33,819 nt of DNA from contig LBPF01000011.1 in assembly GCA_000990005.1 (NCBI GenBank), positions 1 through 33,819 of the forward strand, written 5' to 3'. How positions within the stretch are numbered: the first letter of the stretch is position 1; every line of letters begins with the position of its first letter. The DNA comes from Candidatus Woesebacteria bacterium GW2011_GWB1_33_38 (GTDB lineage: Bacteria; Patescibacteriota; Microgenomatia; UBA8517). Both the position numbers and the translations under genes were made by a program. Under the pieces are notes generated by a model. The model was not told where the DNA came from. It made no database searches and worked only from the letters and a program-made list of their open reading frames with translations. Of the stretch, positions 13,924 through 21,956 are shown in pieces.

Positions 13924-16257
13924 ATGTGTTCTGCCCAAAATAAATTATATAAATCGCACAGGATATGTGCAAAGATTGCTACTCTCACAATGGGGGTAGC
14001 TTTCTTGTTATTAAGTACTGGAAACGTCATGGCTGCAGACACCACAATTGGAGAGTATTTGTATGATGATAATTATTTACCCGATACTGGAGCTGTTTGT
14101 GTCTTAAATGTTAAAAATCCTGATAGTAGTGCAAATATTACAAATCAATCATTAACAACTACAGCTGACGGGTGGTATGGACATACTTTTACTTCACCTT
14201 CTACAGTTGGTTATTATCGAGCTGAAATATGCTGTGACACTGGGGGGGATCATCTATGTATAGACAAAAGCTTCGAAATTAATGAGGCTGTAGACAGTAA
14301 TCCGTCGACTAACGACATCTCTTCCGCTGTTTGGGGATATTCTGGAAGAACACTGACTGGATTTAATAATCTTGTCTCGGATATTTGGGGATACGCTACT
14401 AGAAAATTGACAAGTGGAGAAAATATTGTAACCACCATTACTTCAACAAACATTGAAGAGATTAAAACAACATCTGATGAAACAAGACTATTATTGGAAC
14501 AACTTGTTAATAAGCCAATTATTGAAAATTCTTTTGAGGAGTTTACTGATTTTGATTTGATTGGAAAAATAAAAGATGGTCAAAAAGTATCAAACGAACT
14601 CTATATTAGTATACTTTTGGCACAATCTACAATTGATAGGGTAACAAAAGATTGGGGTAAACTATCAAATAATCAAATAGTTGAGTCTATAAGTGAAGTT
14701 AAAGAAGTATTAGGTGAAGAGTCTGATTCATCAAGCTCTGATACTTTGTTCGGTAGAGTAAATTTTTTGAGAGATTCCTTTGGATATAAAGAGGCTGATT
14801 TGATATATGAAGATATCCAAGCAGTTAAAGATTCCTTGAATTTTACTCAAACGACACTTGCGGTTAATGGGCAAAAAACCGTTTCTCTACAAAAAGAGTT
14901 TTCAAGCGGATCAACCTACCTTAAATCAAGTGAAAAGTCACTTGCAATTATTAATAAAAGACTCAAAGAGTCAGAAGGATTGTCTACTCTAATTGATACA
15001 AATTTAAATCAAGCCATAAATGTATTAGGTGGCTGGACAACAATGACTGAAAGAGAAAAGAATGAATCAGTCGATGGGTTAACTAAATCGACATTATCTT
15101 TAAATAGAGTTCCAAAAGTTTCAAATGTGCTATCTTCTGTATATGAAAACATAGTTGGAGATAAAAAACTTAAGAATAAACTTTTTTCGATTCGTGCAAT
15201 ATTATATTCAAATAAAAAACTTCTAGCAAATGGATCAAAGGCAGTTTTACTAACAAATTGGCTTGAAGAGGGTAGTTTGGTTATAAAAACCTTAATTACA
15301 AATCCATCAACCCTGATTTCTCAAGACGTACCGCTTAGATATTATCTTCCAAAAGAGCTTAAGAAGGAGGATGTAATTGAAACTGATGCTGGAGTAGAAG
15401 TTAAATATGATACAGATCAAGAACAATTATATGTTGAGGGTAACTTTATTCTTAAGCCTGCAGAAACAAAAACAATTAAAGTTAGAGTTGAAGATGTTTG
15501 GACTATAAGTGAGGGAGAAATTGATACTCTTAAAGCACAATCAGATAGTTTGATTAAGCCATTAGAAAAGTCTGCCTTTTTTGCTCAAGGAATAACACTA
15601 AAAAGTGATATTGATATTTCACTTGAAAAGGCAAGGGGACTAATTAAAGATGGTGTAACTCCTGAAGCAAAGATTAAATCGTATAGAGAAGCTGAGCTTG
15701 AAATCATAAGCGCAGAAGAAAAGTTAGAAAAACTTAAAGATATGGTCAGTCAAGCAAGTTCCTCAGGATCGATTTTAGGCTTTGTTGGTGGAAGCCAAGC
15801 AATTGCAGTTTGGGGAATAGTCTTAGCGGTCGCAACTGCTTTTGTATTCATGACAGTTTATATGAAAAAGTTAATGGGAAAAGAGACTGCCAAGGCAAAA
15901 GTCGTTGTTCACAAGACTAATAATTATGACAAACTGGCCGTATTTTTAGTAGTTGCTACAATCTCTGGGCTGTTGTCATCAATTGGTGTTAAGAAGTTGG
16001 TTTTACCAACTTACGCAAGCCAAAATAAAGAGGTTCTTGGGACTTCTGTGGTCGATTACAAGACTATTAAAATAGTAAAACTGGTTGACATATCTGGAGT
16101 TGTTAAAACATATCAAAATGAAGGTACTGAGGCAGTTTTAGAAATTTTCGATTCAGGCAAAGTAGCAGTTGAAGTTGAAAGAGGAGAAAAAAGAATTAAG
16201 ATTATTGTTGATCAAAAAGAGGCCTATGTTGACCTTCACAACGTATTTAGCGAGTGA
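13924..16257 (+). CDS. Large secreted, membrane-anchored protein of unknown function
   Basis: A 777-aa protein. It has an N-terminal signal peptide (hydrophobic core TLTMGVAFLLL, likely cleavage after NVMA near residue 37), an Ig-like or beta domain with several cysteines (about 38-130), and two copies of a VWGYxxRxLT motif at about 137-165 of a type seen in phage tail proteins. A long helical, probably coiled-coil region follows (about 180-440), then a beta domain and two transmembrane helices near 625-645 and 668-685 separated by a basic loop, and a small C-terminal domain. It lacks a twin-arginine motif (SHRICAK), so Sec export is more likely despite the tatA-like gene immediately upstream. 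I cannot name the family. Confidence 0.75.
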   Translation: MCSAQNKLYKSHRICAKIATLTMGVAFLLLSTGNVMAADTTIGEYLYDDNYLPDTGAVCVLNVKNPDSSANITNQSLTTTADGWYGHTFTSPSTVGYYRAEICCDTGGDHLCIDKSFEINEAVDSNPSTNDISSAVWGYSGRTLTGFNNLVSDIWGYATRKLTSGENIVTTITSTNIEEIKTTSDETRLLLEQLVNKPIIENSFEEFTDFDLIGKIKDGQKVSNELYISILLAQSTIDRVTKDWGKLSNNQIVESISEVKEVLGEESDSSSSDTLFGRVNFLRDSFGYKEADLIYEDIQAVKDSLNFTQTTLAVNGQKTVSLQKEFSSGSTYLKSSEKSLAIINKRLKESEGLSTLIDTNLNQAINVLGGWTTMTEREKNESVDGLTKSTLSLNRVPKVSNVLSSVYENIVGDKKLKNKLFSIRAILYSNKKLLANGSKAVLLTNWLEEGSLVIKTLITNPSTLISQDVPLRYYLPKELKKEDVIETDAGVEVKYDTDQEQLYVEGNFILKPAETKTIKVRVEDVWTISEGEIDTLKAQSDSLIKPLEKSAFFAQGITLKSDIDISLEKARGLIKDGVTPEAKIKSYREAELEIISAEEKLEKLKDMVSQASSSGSILGFVGGSQAIAVWGIVLAVATAFVFMTVYMKKLMGKETAKAKVVVHKTNNYDKLAVFLVVATISGLLSSIGVKKLVLPTYASQNKEVLGTSVVDYKTIKIVKLVDISGVVKTYQNEGTEAVLEIFDSGKVAVEVERGEKRIKIIVDQKEAYVDLHNVFSE

Positions 16258-16260
16258 TTA

Positions 16261-16285
16261 AATTACGGGTTCGGAACCCGTAATT
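16261..16285. repeat. REP palindrome downstream of the RAYT gene
   Basis: A perfect 25-bp palindrome with 12-bp arms around a central G; core ACGGGTTCGGAACCCGT. It lies between the stop codons of the 777-aa protein and the transposase, so it may also act as a bidirectional terminator-like hairpin. Confidence 0.85.
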
Positions 16286-16291
16286 ATGCAA

Positions 16292-16930
16292 TCAATCAGA
16301 TCTGGACAAATCTAAATCTTCATCCTTGTATTTAAATTCTTCAACAAAATATTTATAAGTTTTTATGTTATTATGTTGCATAAAAGTGCTTTCTTTGAAA
16401 TATTCAAGCACAATATTTTTGTTTACCCAACTTAAATTTATATTTCCCATGTAATGAGCGTAACTGGAAAAAGTATCAATCAAGTTTTTAGTATATTTTA
16501 GTGGGTTTTTATGTATATATCTTGAAATATCAAGTAAATAATCTTTGTTTATTACATTAGTAGCTTTGTATTTACCTTGGAATAGAGGACCCTCCCTTTT
16601 GTATTTTTTGTTAAAATACATGCTATATCTTGTAAAAAGTGATTTAGTAAATTTTTTAATTGAATCTTTGTCTTTCTGTTTGATTAAAAGATGTATATGG
16701 TTTGGCATCAAACAAAAAGCCAAAAGTTCAATCTCATCGTAAAAACTTTTCAGGTTCCGAACCTGGAATCTTGAGCCATCTTCAACAGGTGAAAGACATT
16801 CTTTTAGATAATTTAAGAAGACTTTATAGTCTTGTTCGTCTTGGAAAATTAGATTTTTGTTAATACCTCTGTTGTAGATATGATAAATTGAGTTTGGAAT
16901 GTAATATTTAATTGCATTTTTAGCAGGCAT
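16292..16930 (-). mobile_element. REP-associated tyrosine transposase (RAYT, Y1_Tnp)
   Basis: A 212-aa HUH-family single-strand transposase. It has the N-terminal YHIYNRGINK segment, the HUH motif in CLMPNHIHLLI (about 81-91) and the catalytic-tyrosine helix ISRYIHKNPL (about 143-152), with GPLFQGKYKA between them. RAYT proteins act on single-stranded REP palindromes and are usually single-copy genes flanked by them. Here matching palindromes lie on both sides, and a third, inverted one is inside the coding sequence, contributing SRFQVRNLKS between the two conserved blocks. The gene is intact. It is the last gene after the PrsW-like gene on the same strand. Confidence 0.9.
16750..16764. repeat. 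REP-like palindrome inside the RAYT gene
   Basis: CAGGTTCCGAACCTG, a 15-bp perfect palindrome with a central C. It shows the REP core in inverted orientation relative to the flanking copies and lies within a poorly conserved stretch of the transposase. Confidence 0.8.
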
Positions 16931-16939
16931 ATAAATATA

Positions 16940-17317
16940 TTACATTACGGGTTCGGAACCCGCAAGACTGATTTGGTTGAATAAGTAGTGAATTAGGATT
17001 GCGAGTGTTAGGCCGAGCCACCAGAGATTTCTTTTATGGCGAAGCTGAATCTCATTAAAATATTGCATTACAAGAAGGGTTGTTATGTGCATGGGAGTTA
17101 CTACAAGAAAGCGAAAAAAAGAGGGATTGGGATTAAGAAAATAGAAAACAGCTTCAGAGAAAGAGAATAGAAAACCTAAAATAATAACAACTCTAGTAGA
17201 GCTTGTTGATTTGGCAAGAAATAATTTATATAATTCCTCAATAAAATAAGGGTAGGGCAGGAATTTTTCTACCAATAAAAGAAAGAAAGGGCCAATTAGA
17301 GAGAATAGATAAACCAT
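16940..17317 (-). CDS. Small PrsW/CPBP-like membrane protein
   Basis: A 125-aa, strongly hydrophobic protein with about four transmembrane helices. It carries EELYK (about 27-31), FSFSEAVFYF (about 51-60), PMHITTLLVM (about 75-84) and HYLFNQ (about 110-115). This order of E-E, E and H residues in membrane helices resembles the glutamic-type PrsW/CPBP intramembrane proteases; the match is by motif only and the protein is short for the family. It begins 3 nt after the stop of the preceding tatA-like gene, so it belongs to the Tat operon. Its C-terminal residues are encoded by a REP palindrome, which suggests the original 3' end was altered. Confidence 0.6.
   Translation of the reverse strand: MVYLFSLIGPFFLLLVEKFLPYPYFIEELYKLFLAKSTSSTRVVIILGFLFSFSEAVFYFLNPNPSFFRFLVVTPMHITTLLVMQYFNEIQLRHKRNLWWLGLTLAILIHYLFNQISLAGSEPVM
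16945..16965. repeat. REP palindrome upstream of the RAYT gene
   Basis: CGGGTTCGGAACCCG (16948-16962) with further near-symmetrical flanks (TTA/CAA). It lies 15 nt before the RAYT start and overlaps the 3' end of the PrsW-like gene, supplying its last codons (AGSEPVM). Confidence 0.85.
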
Positions 17318-17320
17318 TTA

Positions 17321-17473
17321 TTAGTTTTCTGATTTGTTGCTAACTGATTTTTTAAATTCTTTGATAGAATCTCCAATTCCTTTTCCAAGTTCTGGCAGTT
17401 TTTTGCCTCCAAAAAGAATTAATAAAACTACGGCAATAATTATAATTTCAGTTGTTCCGATATTTTGTAACAA
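17321..17473 (-). CDS. TatA/TatE-like protein (50 aa, not in ORF track)
   Basis: A 50-aa protein read from TTG 17473. The sequence has NIGTTEIIIIAVVLLILFGG followed by KKLPELGKGIGDSIKEFKKS, an unmistakable TatA helix-hinge-helix. The start codon directly abuts the tatC stop, and GGGAGTGA at the end of tatC can serve as ribosome site. It is nearly the same as the plus-strand protein at 13777-13920, so one is a recent duplicate of the other. Part of the Tat operon. Confidence 0.88.
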   Translation of the reverse strand: MLQNIGTTEIIIIAVVLLILFGGKKLPELGKGIGDSIKEFKKSVSNKSEN

Positions 17474-18205
17474 TTAAATCACTCCCTTTCTTAGAACCCT
17501 ATTTAAAAATAGGGTTATTTCAAACAAAAGTATAAGAGGAAGGGTTAAAAGAATCAAGGATAAAATATCTGTCGGAGGCATAATTGCAGCAAAACATATT
17601 GCAACAATGTATGCAATTGGCCGTTGTTTAATAAAAGTAGTAAGTGAGACAATTTTGAATCTCATCAATAAACTCATGGCAATAGGGTATTGAAATGCAA
17701 TACCCATTAAACTTGAGGTAATTAAGATTTTGCTTAAAAGATCAGAGATATCTAACATGTTTCCAATATTTAATTCAAGAGATTTGCTGTAGAAAATTGA
17801 AACAACATAGCGCATCATAAAAAAGCCAAATGTAAAACCGCCAATAAATAAAAATATGGAAAGAGGTAGAAAGGCAATGACAGATCTATACTCTTTTACC
17901 TTTAACGCGGGTCTTAAAAATATCAATAATTGATATATTAAGATAGGTATTGTAGCGATAGTACCTATTAATAATGATGAACTAATTGCCAGGTTTAAAA
18001 ATTGAAATGGGGAAGTAAAAACTATATTAACTTCACCTAAATCAATTAAATTTATTATAAAAACAATTATTTTCTCATAATAAAAAAATCCAGTAACACC
18101 AAAAAGCAGAAAGATAGAAAAAACAAAAAGAAGCCGCTTTCTAACCTCTGACAAAAGAGGAGAGTAACGATTTATATTTTCTTGAATTGTAGGTGTATTA
18201 TTCAC
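17474..18205 (-). CDS. tatC: Twin-arginine translocase subunit TatC
   Basis: A 243-aa polytopic membrane protein of TatC type, with six predicted transmembrane helices. The N-terminal LLSEVRKRLL corresponds to the HLxELRxRL signature, and GGFTFGFFMMRYVVSIF and the later IAFQYPIAMSLL match the TatC pattern. TatC recognises twin-arginine signal peptides. The start is GTG at 18205 (MNNTPTIQEN), 20 nt after the stop of the preceding tatA-like gene. The length is typical. No twin-arginine substrate was seen in this window. Confidence 0.92.
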   Translation of the reverse strand: MNNTPTIQENINRYSPLLSEVRKRLLFVFSIFLLFGVTGFFYYEKIIVFIINLIDLGEVNIVFTSPFQFLNLAISSSLLIGTIATIPILIYQLLIFLRPALKVKEYRSVIAFLPLSIFLFIGGFTFGFFMMRYVVSIFYSKSLELNIGNMLDISDLLSKILITSSLMGIAFQYPIAMSLLMRFKIVSLTTFIKQRPIAYIVAICFAAIMPPTDILSLILLTLPLILLFEITLFLNRVLRKGVI

Positions 18206-18225
18206 TTACTGATTTTTTTTGTAAG

Positions 18226-18360
18226 CTATTTCAAGCTTTGTTTGAATTCTTTAACTGATAAACCGATTGATTTTATAAATTCAGGTAACTTTTTGCTACC
18301 AAAAAATACAATTACTAACAATGAAAGAATTAAAATTTCAGTTGTTCCTAGATTAGGCAT
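18226..18360 (-). CDS. TatA/TatE-like protein (44 aa, not in ORF track)
   Basis: A 44-aa protein from ATG 18360: NLGTTEILILSLLVIVFFGS then KKLPEFIKSIGLSVKEFKQS. It has the transmembrane helix, FGSKKLPE hinge and short amphipathic helix of TatA. Its start overlaps the stop of the upstream 65-aa TatA-like gene (ATGCCTAA), so the two are translationally coupled. It lies 20 nt before tatC. Confidence 0.85.
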   Translation of the reverse strand: MPNLGTTEILILSLLVIVFFGSKKLPEFIKSIGLSVKEFKQSLK

Positions 18361-18550
18361 CTAAACTGACACCCCCCTTCGTTTTTATTTTCTCGACTTC
18401 TTTTTGGGCTCCGCTAAATTCCTTTTTTATTTTCTTTAGTTCTTTTCCAGCTTCACCTGCACTTCTTGCCATTTCAGTCATTTTTTTACTACCGAAGACA
18501 ATTATTAAAACGAGTGCAACTAATATTATTTCTGGTAGACCTATATTCAT
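18353..18550 (-). CDS. TatA/TatB-like protein (65 aa)
   Basis: A 65-aa protein with an N-terminal helix (LPEIILVALVLIIVFGSKKM) and a longer charged amphipathic helix (ARSAGEAGKELKKIKKEF) than the other three Tat small subunits here. This makes it the best candidate for a TatB-like or main TatA role, and it is the first gene of the Tat operon. It starts only 18 nt after the stop of the 432-aa phage-like gene on the same strand, so it may be transcribed with that operon. Confidence 0.9.
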   Translation of the reverse strand: MNIGLPEIILVALVLIIVFGSKKMTEMARSAGEAGKELKKIKKEFSGAQKEVEKIKTKGGVSLDA

Positions 18551-18568
18551 ACGCTAATGATAATCTAG

Positions 18569-19867
18569 CTATTTCAAGGAAGCAAGTGTCGCTTTAAGTT
18601 TAGTAGCTTTAAGAACTTGACCAACAGACCCCGGAGTAGTGTGACCTGTTATTATTTCATCCCATACAGCATCAGCAATGTCGGATGCTGAAGCACCACC
18701 CGCTGGCGTTTCGATGAATGTTCCAGTACCCAAGTCTCTTGTTGCTCCTAAAGTGTTACCTGAGAATGTGTGGTTAAGTCTGACACCTGTTCTAACTACA
18801 CCTGTTCCGACATCAACTCCATAACCAGTATTGTTAAAAATTAAATTATTTTCAAAAATATTGTCGGCTATACTGGCTCCAGCTAGATCTGCCCCGTCTG
18901 TACCATTTCCAGACAAAATACATTGTTTGATTACGGTTTTGGAGGTGCTGGCGCCTATTTTGACTCCACTGAGTACTGAATTTTCCACTGCGGAATTTTC
19001 AATTTGTGTACGAGTACTACTTGATATATCAATTCCATTTCCCGTAACACTTTTAACCCAAACATTTTTAATCAAGGCATTATCACCACTAACTGTTATG
19101 CCATTATCAGTTCCACCACTTGCAGTACCAATATAGAATCCTTCAAATTCGACAGAATCTCCAGAAATGTTGATAGTAGAGGAACCAGCCGTACTTGGGA
19201 TGATTTGGAATTGATAACCAGCACCTCTTATTTTTAGTGAAGATTTTGTAATATTTAATACTTCTGTCGTTGTTGTAATTCCATCCGAATCTGTCGCGAG
19301 TGCAAAGATAATGTCTCCAGCACCAGCTGTTGACAAAGTTTGAGCTTTATTAAATGTTGCAACCGCGTTTGAAGGGGTTAAGCCGTCATTTGAGTCGTTT
19401 CCACTAGTTGGATTCCAATACCAAATTGCACCAACTGATCGATTCCTACCGCGCATGCTTTCCAACATATAAAGCATGCCGTAATTAGCGTCAGCCTGAA
19501 TAATGGTCGGGGAGGATGATTGAGCAATATTAACTTGAGTAAAGGCTGTAGCCTTTAGTGGATTATTAGCATATTGGTTAATAGCAACTAAATTTCCCCC
19601 TGAAATAGTGCACCCAATCGTATCAGGACCCAGCCTTGCTTCGAATGCAATTCTCCAGTCGTTTATAAGTTCTAGGGTAATTCCGATATAACTGCCTGCA
19701 CCTAAAGCTTGTTTTCCATAAGCGTTTGCAATATGACCATAATCTAAGTTATTTAAATTTTCTTCATAGAGCCTGATTTGATTTAGTAAATCCTGAATTG
19801 TAACTGATGTCTGGGGACCATCAACTTGAATTACTCTCTCATATTTAAAAAAGGTCAGTGTCGCCAT
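18569..19867 (-). CDS. Phage-structural-like protein with right-handed beta-helix
   Basis: A 432-aa protein without signal peptide. The N-terminal ~130 residues (YERVIQVDGPQTSVTIQDLL, later CTISGGNLVAINQY) resemble a domain I recall from predicted phage structural proteins. The middle (about 150-380) is a parallel beta-helix with repeating N/G-rich turns (DNGITVSGDNALIKNVWVKS), as in tail-associated or adhesin proteins. The C-terminus has IADAVWDEIITGHTTPGSVG, a motif common in phage tail or capsid-associated proteins. It is separated by only 2 nt from the upstream 277-aa gene. Virion or surface attachment function is inferred. Confidence 0.7.
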   Translation of the reverse strand: MATLTFFKYERVIQVDGPQTSVTIQDLLNQIRLYEENLNNLDYGHIANAYGKQALGAGSYIGITLELINDWRIAFEARLGPDTIGCTISGGNLVAINQYANNPLKATAFTQVNIAQSSSPTIIQADANYGMLYMLESMRGRNRSVGAIWYWNPTSGNDSNDGLTPSNAVATFNKAQTLSTAGAGDIIFALATDSDGITTTTEVLNITKSSLKIRGAGYQFQIIPSTAGSSTINISGDSVEFEGFYIGTASGGTDNGITVSGDNALIKNVWVKSVTGNGIDISSSTRTQIENSAVENSVLSGVKIGASTSKTVIKQCILSGNGTDGADLAGASIADNIFENNLIFNNTGYGVDVGTGVVRTGVRLNHTFSGNTLGATRDLGTGTFIETPAGGASASDIADAVWDEIITGHTTPGSVGQVLKATKLKATLASLK

Positions 19868-19869
19868 AC

Positions 19870-20703
19870 TTAATTAAAAACAGATACGTTTATAAATTTG
19901 GTTAATTTATCTCCAATCATTTTGTATGTATAATCTTGGCCAATTTTTATTGCTAAATATTTTTTAGGAATTTCATTTGTTGTGTCAGTTTGAGTAAAAC
20001 TTTGATTTTCTTCATTGAATATAAAGTTAATAACTTGAAGTTTTGTATTAATCGGTAGTTTTTTAATATTAAAACCGCTCAAATTTGTAATTTTGGCATC
20101 TCCATTTAGATATTGAGGGAAGTTTAAACTAATTAGACCTCTATCAAAAAGAGCAATAAACTGGGGGATATTTTCGGCTACTTTTATAGAAAACTCATTA
20201 ACTATTAGATCTTGACCATTAGTTGTTAAAAGATATTCTAATAAATGACGATTAACTAAAACAACTTCCATTTTTTTGTTTAGACAAAAGAAAATTAGCG
20301 TGTCTCGATACTGAAAAAGGGGAGTAAGTTGATATAGATTTAGTACATTCTTAATAGTGGGATCTATTTTGATAGTGGTTAAGTCCAAGATATTCGCACT
20401 ATTTGGAAGATAACAGTTTATCTGCGGGTTATAAATTCGAAAGCCACAACCTACTGCAACATTATTGATTAAATTTATAGTTACATTGTCATCTTTTGAA
20501 ATTGTTACAGTAACTTGCCCTGTTTTTTCTAGTTTTAAGTGGGCTACAGTAGGTGTTTCTAAATAGTAAATAAACGCTTTTTCCTTAGTCTCTTTTTTGA
20601 CCTCAATATCTCCTACAAAAGTTAATAAATAATCAATAATCTTTTGAAAATTACTTTTGAGGTCTTTGATTTTGTGGATATTTCTTAAATAGTAATGAAT
20701 CAT
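19870..20703 (-). CDS. Unknown protein in the phage-like operon
   Basis: A 277-aa soluble protein, mostly mixed alpha/beta with many I, L and N residues, no signal peptide and no motif I recognise. It is tightly packed between the small coiled-coil gene (1 nt upstream) and the beta-helix gene (2 nt downstream), so it is part of the same structural operon. A virion-associated or assembly role is inferred only from the neighbours. Confidence 0.65.
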   Translation of the reverse strand: MIHYYLRNIHKIKDLKSNFQKIIDYLLTFVGDIEVKKETKEKAFIYYLETPTVAHLKLEKTGQVTVTISKDDNVTINLINNVAVGCGFRIYNPQINCYLPNSANILDLTTIKIDPTIKNVLNLYQLTPLFQYRDTLIFFCLNKKMEVVLVNRHLLEYLLTTNGQDLIVNEFSIKVAENIPQFIALFDRGLISLNFPQYLNGDAKITNLSGFNIKKLPINTKLQVINFIFNEENQSFTQTDTTNEIPKKYLAIKIGQDYTYKMIGDKLTKFINVSVFN

Positions 20704-20704
20704 A

Positions 20705-20959
20705 TTACAAAACTTCGTCTATTTCCTTGATGTCTTTTTTAAGTGAAGCAATCATTCCGTCAACTCTTTTCATTTCAGTTTTTTCTTTTTCAATTGCTTC
20801 CTCAAAAACTAAAATGTTTTTCTTTATTTTTTCTTTATATTTAATAAGGTCGTTTACGCCAAATTCCCTAATAACTTTTGTACTTTTAAGTCTTTTTTTG
20901 TCAATTTTTAATTTCATACTTTTAGTTTCATTTGTATTTACTATAATATTGTTCTTCAA
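20705..20959 (-). CDS. Small coiled-coil protein
   Basis: An 84-aa ORF, but residue 15 is a methionine (ATG at 20917) that gives a 70-aa protein beginning 11 nt after the BrnA stop; the longer TTG start would overlap brnA by 32 nt, so the shorter form is more likely. The protein is highly charged (KYKEKIKKNILVFEEAIEKE) and ends in a heptad pattern typical of a coiled coil. It is followed after 1 nt by the 277-aa gene. A chaperone or structural adaptor in the phage-like operon is possible. Confidence 0.6.
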   Translation of the reverse strand: MKNNIIVNTNETKSMKLKIDKKRLKSTKVIREFGVNDLIKYKEKIKKNILVFEEAIEKEKTEMKRVDGMIASLKKDIKEIDEVL

Positions 20960-21221
20960 TTTTTTGAGACAAAAGTATTTTCATCAGAGATTGGTAGGGG
21001 ACATCTTGCATATTTGCCATCATTTTAAGGTCATCAAGCATCATTTGAGGTAGCCGTAAAGTTACTTTAGCGGTTGATGGTTTAAGATTTGATAAATCAA
21101 GTTTAACTGGGTTGTCGAAGTCAAAATAATCTGTGGCATCATGAGTATCCCAAAATTTTATTTCTTCATCTTCATTCTTAAAACTTGGTATTGGTTTAAA
21201 TGTTTTTTTTGTTTTTTTCAT
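20928..21221 (-). CDS. brnA: BrnA-like antitoxin
   Basis: A 97-aa protein with an N-terminal toxin-binding region (DEEIKFWDTHDATDYFDF) and a C-terminal ribbon-helix-helix type segment (VTLRLPQMMLDDLKMMANMQ then VPYQSLMKILLSQKI). This is the usual layout of BrnA antitoxins, which bind the toxin and repress the operon. It overlaps the toxin gene by 26 nt. Confidence 0.85.
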   Translation of the reverse strand: MKKTKKTFKPIPSFKNEDEEIKFWDTHDATDYFDFDNPVKLDLSNLKPSTAKVTLRLPQMMLDDLKMMANMQDVPYQSLMKILLSQKIEEQYYSKYK

Positions 21222-21480
21222 ATTTAATCTTTTCCTTTTTACTCATATCTCTTGCTGAAATTACTCTTACTTTATTATCTCTAATTGTAAAAAGAATTGA
21301 TAAAAATCTTCTCTTGCTAGTTTTACCTAGAGCAGAGTACCTTACTTCAACCAAGGAATGCTTAGGATCCTTTGCAATAACAGGCTTATCAAGTAAAATT
21401 TTCTCACATTCTTTGATAGTAACCCCATGTTTCAACCAATTTTTATTTTTATTACCTTCATCCCAATCAAATTCTTCCAT
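21196..21480 (-). CDS. brnT: BrnT-like ribonuclease toxin
   Basis: A 94-aa DUF497/BrnT protein: FDWDEGNKNKNWLKHGVT at the N-terminus, the central RYSALGKTSKRRFLSILFTI and the C-terminal RVISARDMSKKEK are the conserved blocks. BrnT is a RelE-fold RNase that blocks translation. Toxin-first order is normal for this family. The catalytic-type residues (H18-like, R near the C-terminus) are present. The pair sits within the phage-like operon between the 130-aa and coiled-coil genes, with its own promoter. Confidence 0.9.
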   Translation of the reverse strand: MEEFDWDEGNKNKNWLKHGVTIKECEKILLDKPVIAKDPKHSLVEVRYSALGKTSKRRFLSILFTIRDNKVRVISARDMSKKEKIKYEKNKKNI

Positions 21481-21487
21481 ATTATTA

Positions 21488-21544
21488 ATAATATCATATT
21501 ATAATATGTACATCTTTATACCATACAATTTGAGGTTTTGTCAA
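21488..21544 (-). promoter_or_regulatory. brnTA promoter with palindromic operator
   Basis: On the minus strand TTGACA (21544-21539) and TATAAA (21520-21515) are 18 bp apart. Between the start site and the toxin ATG are two palindromes: ATAATATCATATTAT (21488-21502, 7-bp arms) and ATATTATAATAT (21496-21507). These are good candidates for BrnA binding. Confidence 0.65.
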
Positions 21545-21933
21545 GAAGTTAATTTGTCCCAGAAGGTTTTCTTTTCTTTTTCTTCAGGGTCTAGTTGGCT
21601 TTTACTTATAAATTTACCATCAGGACCTCTTGTAACTCTTTTTGAAGTTGGTTCAACTACTTCGTTAACAACTGTTGGTACAATTGGTTCTTCAATAACT
21701 TCAACATCTTTGGTTAAGATTACTTCTGCCTTACCCTTTTTAGCTTCTTTTTCAAGTCTTTTTTGTTCTGCTAGTTCGTCTAGATATTGCTGCTCTTTGA
21801 TATAATTATCAATTGCTTTTTTAAGTTCTTTTTCAGTGTTTTGACGAAAAACAACAACTCCTGCGGAATTTCTAGCAATATGCATCACTAGATCTCCGTT
21901 TAATGATAGTGATAATTCATATTTTTTATACAT
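21541..21933 (-). CDS. Small phage-like accessory protein
   Basis: A 130-aa soluble protein with an N-terminal beta segment (YELSLSLNGDLVMHIARNSA), a charged helix, and a low-complexity V/E/P-rich tail ending KRVTRGPDGKFISKS. That last motif recurs in small proteins encoded in phage structural regions. It follows the 813-aa gene after 23 nt in the same direction. Function unknown. Confidence 0.6.
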   Translation of the reverse strand: MYKKYELSLSLNGDLVMHIARNSAGVVVFRQNTEKELKKAIDNYIKEQQYLDELAEQKRLEKEAKKGKAEVILTKDVEVIEEPIVPTVVNEVVEPTSKRVTRGPDGKFISKSQLDPEEKEKKTFWDKLTS

Positions 21934-21956
21934 TTGTTTTTTTAATTTCTTTTACT

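Noticed and set aside
13924-14040. Twin-arginine signal in the 777-aa protein because of the adjacent tatA-like gene
   Set aside because: The N-terminus reads SHRICAK, lacking the paired arginines; Sec-type export is more likely.
21200-21805. 201-aa plus-strand ORF across brnT and the 130-aa gene
   Set aside because: Crosses three well-supported minus-strand features and is the low-complexity reverse reading of lysine-rich coding sequence.
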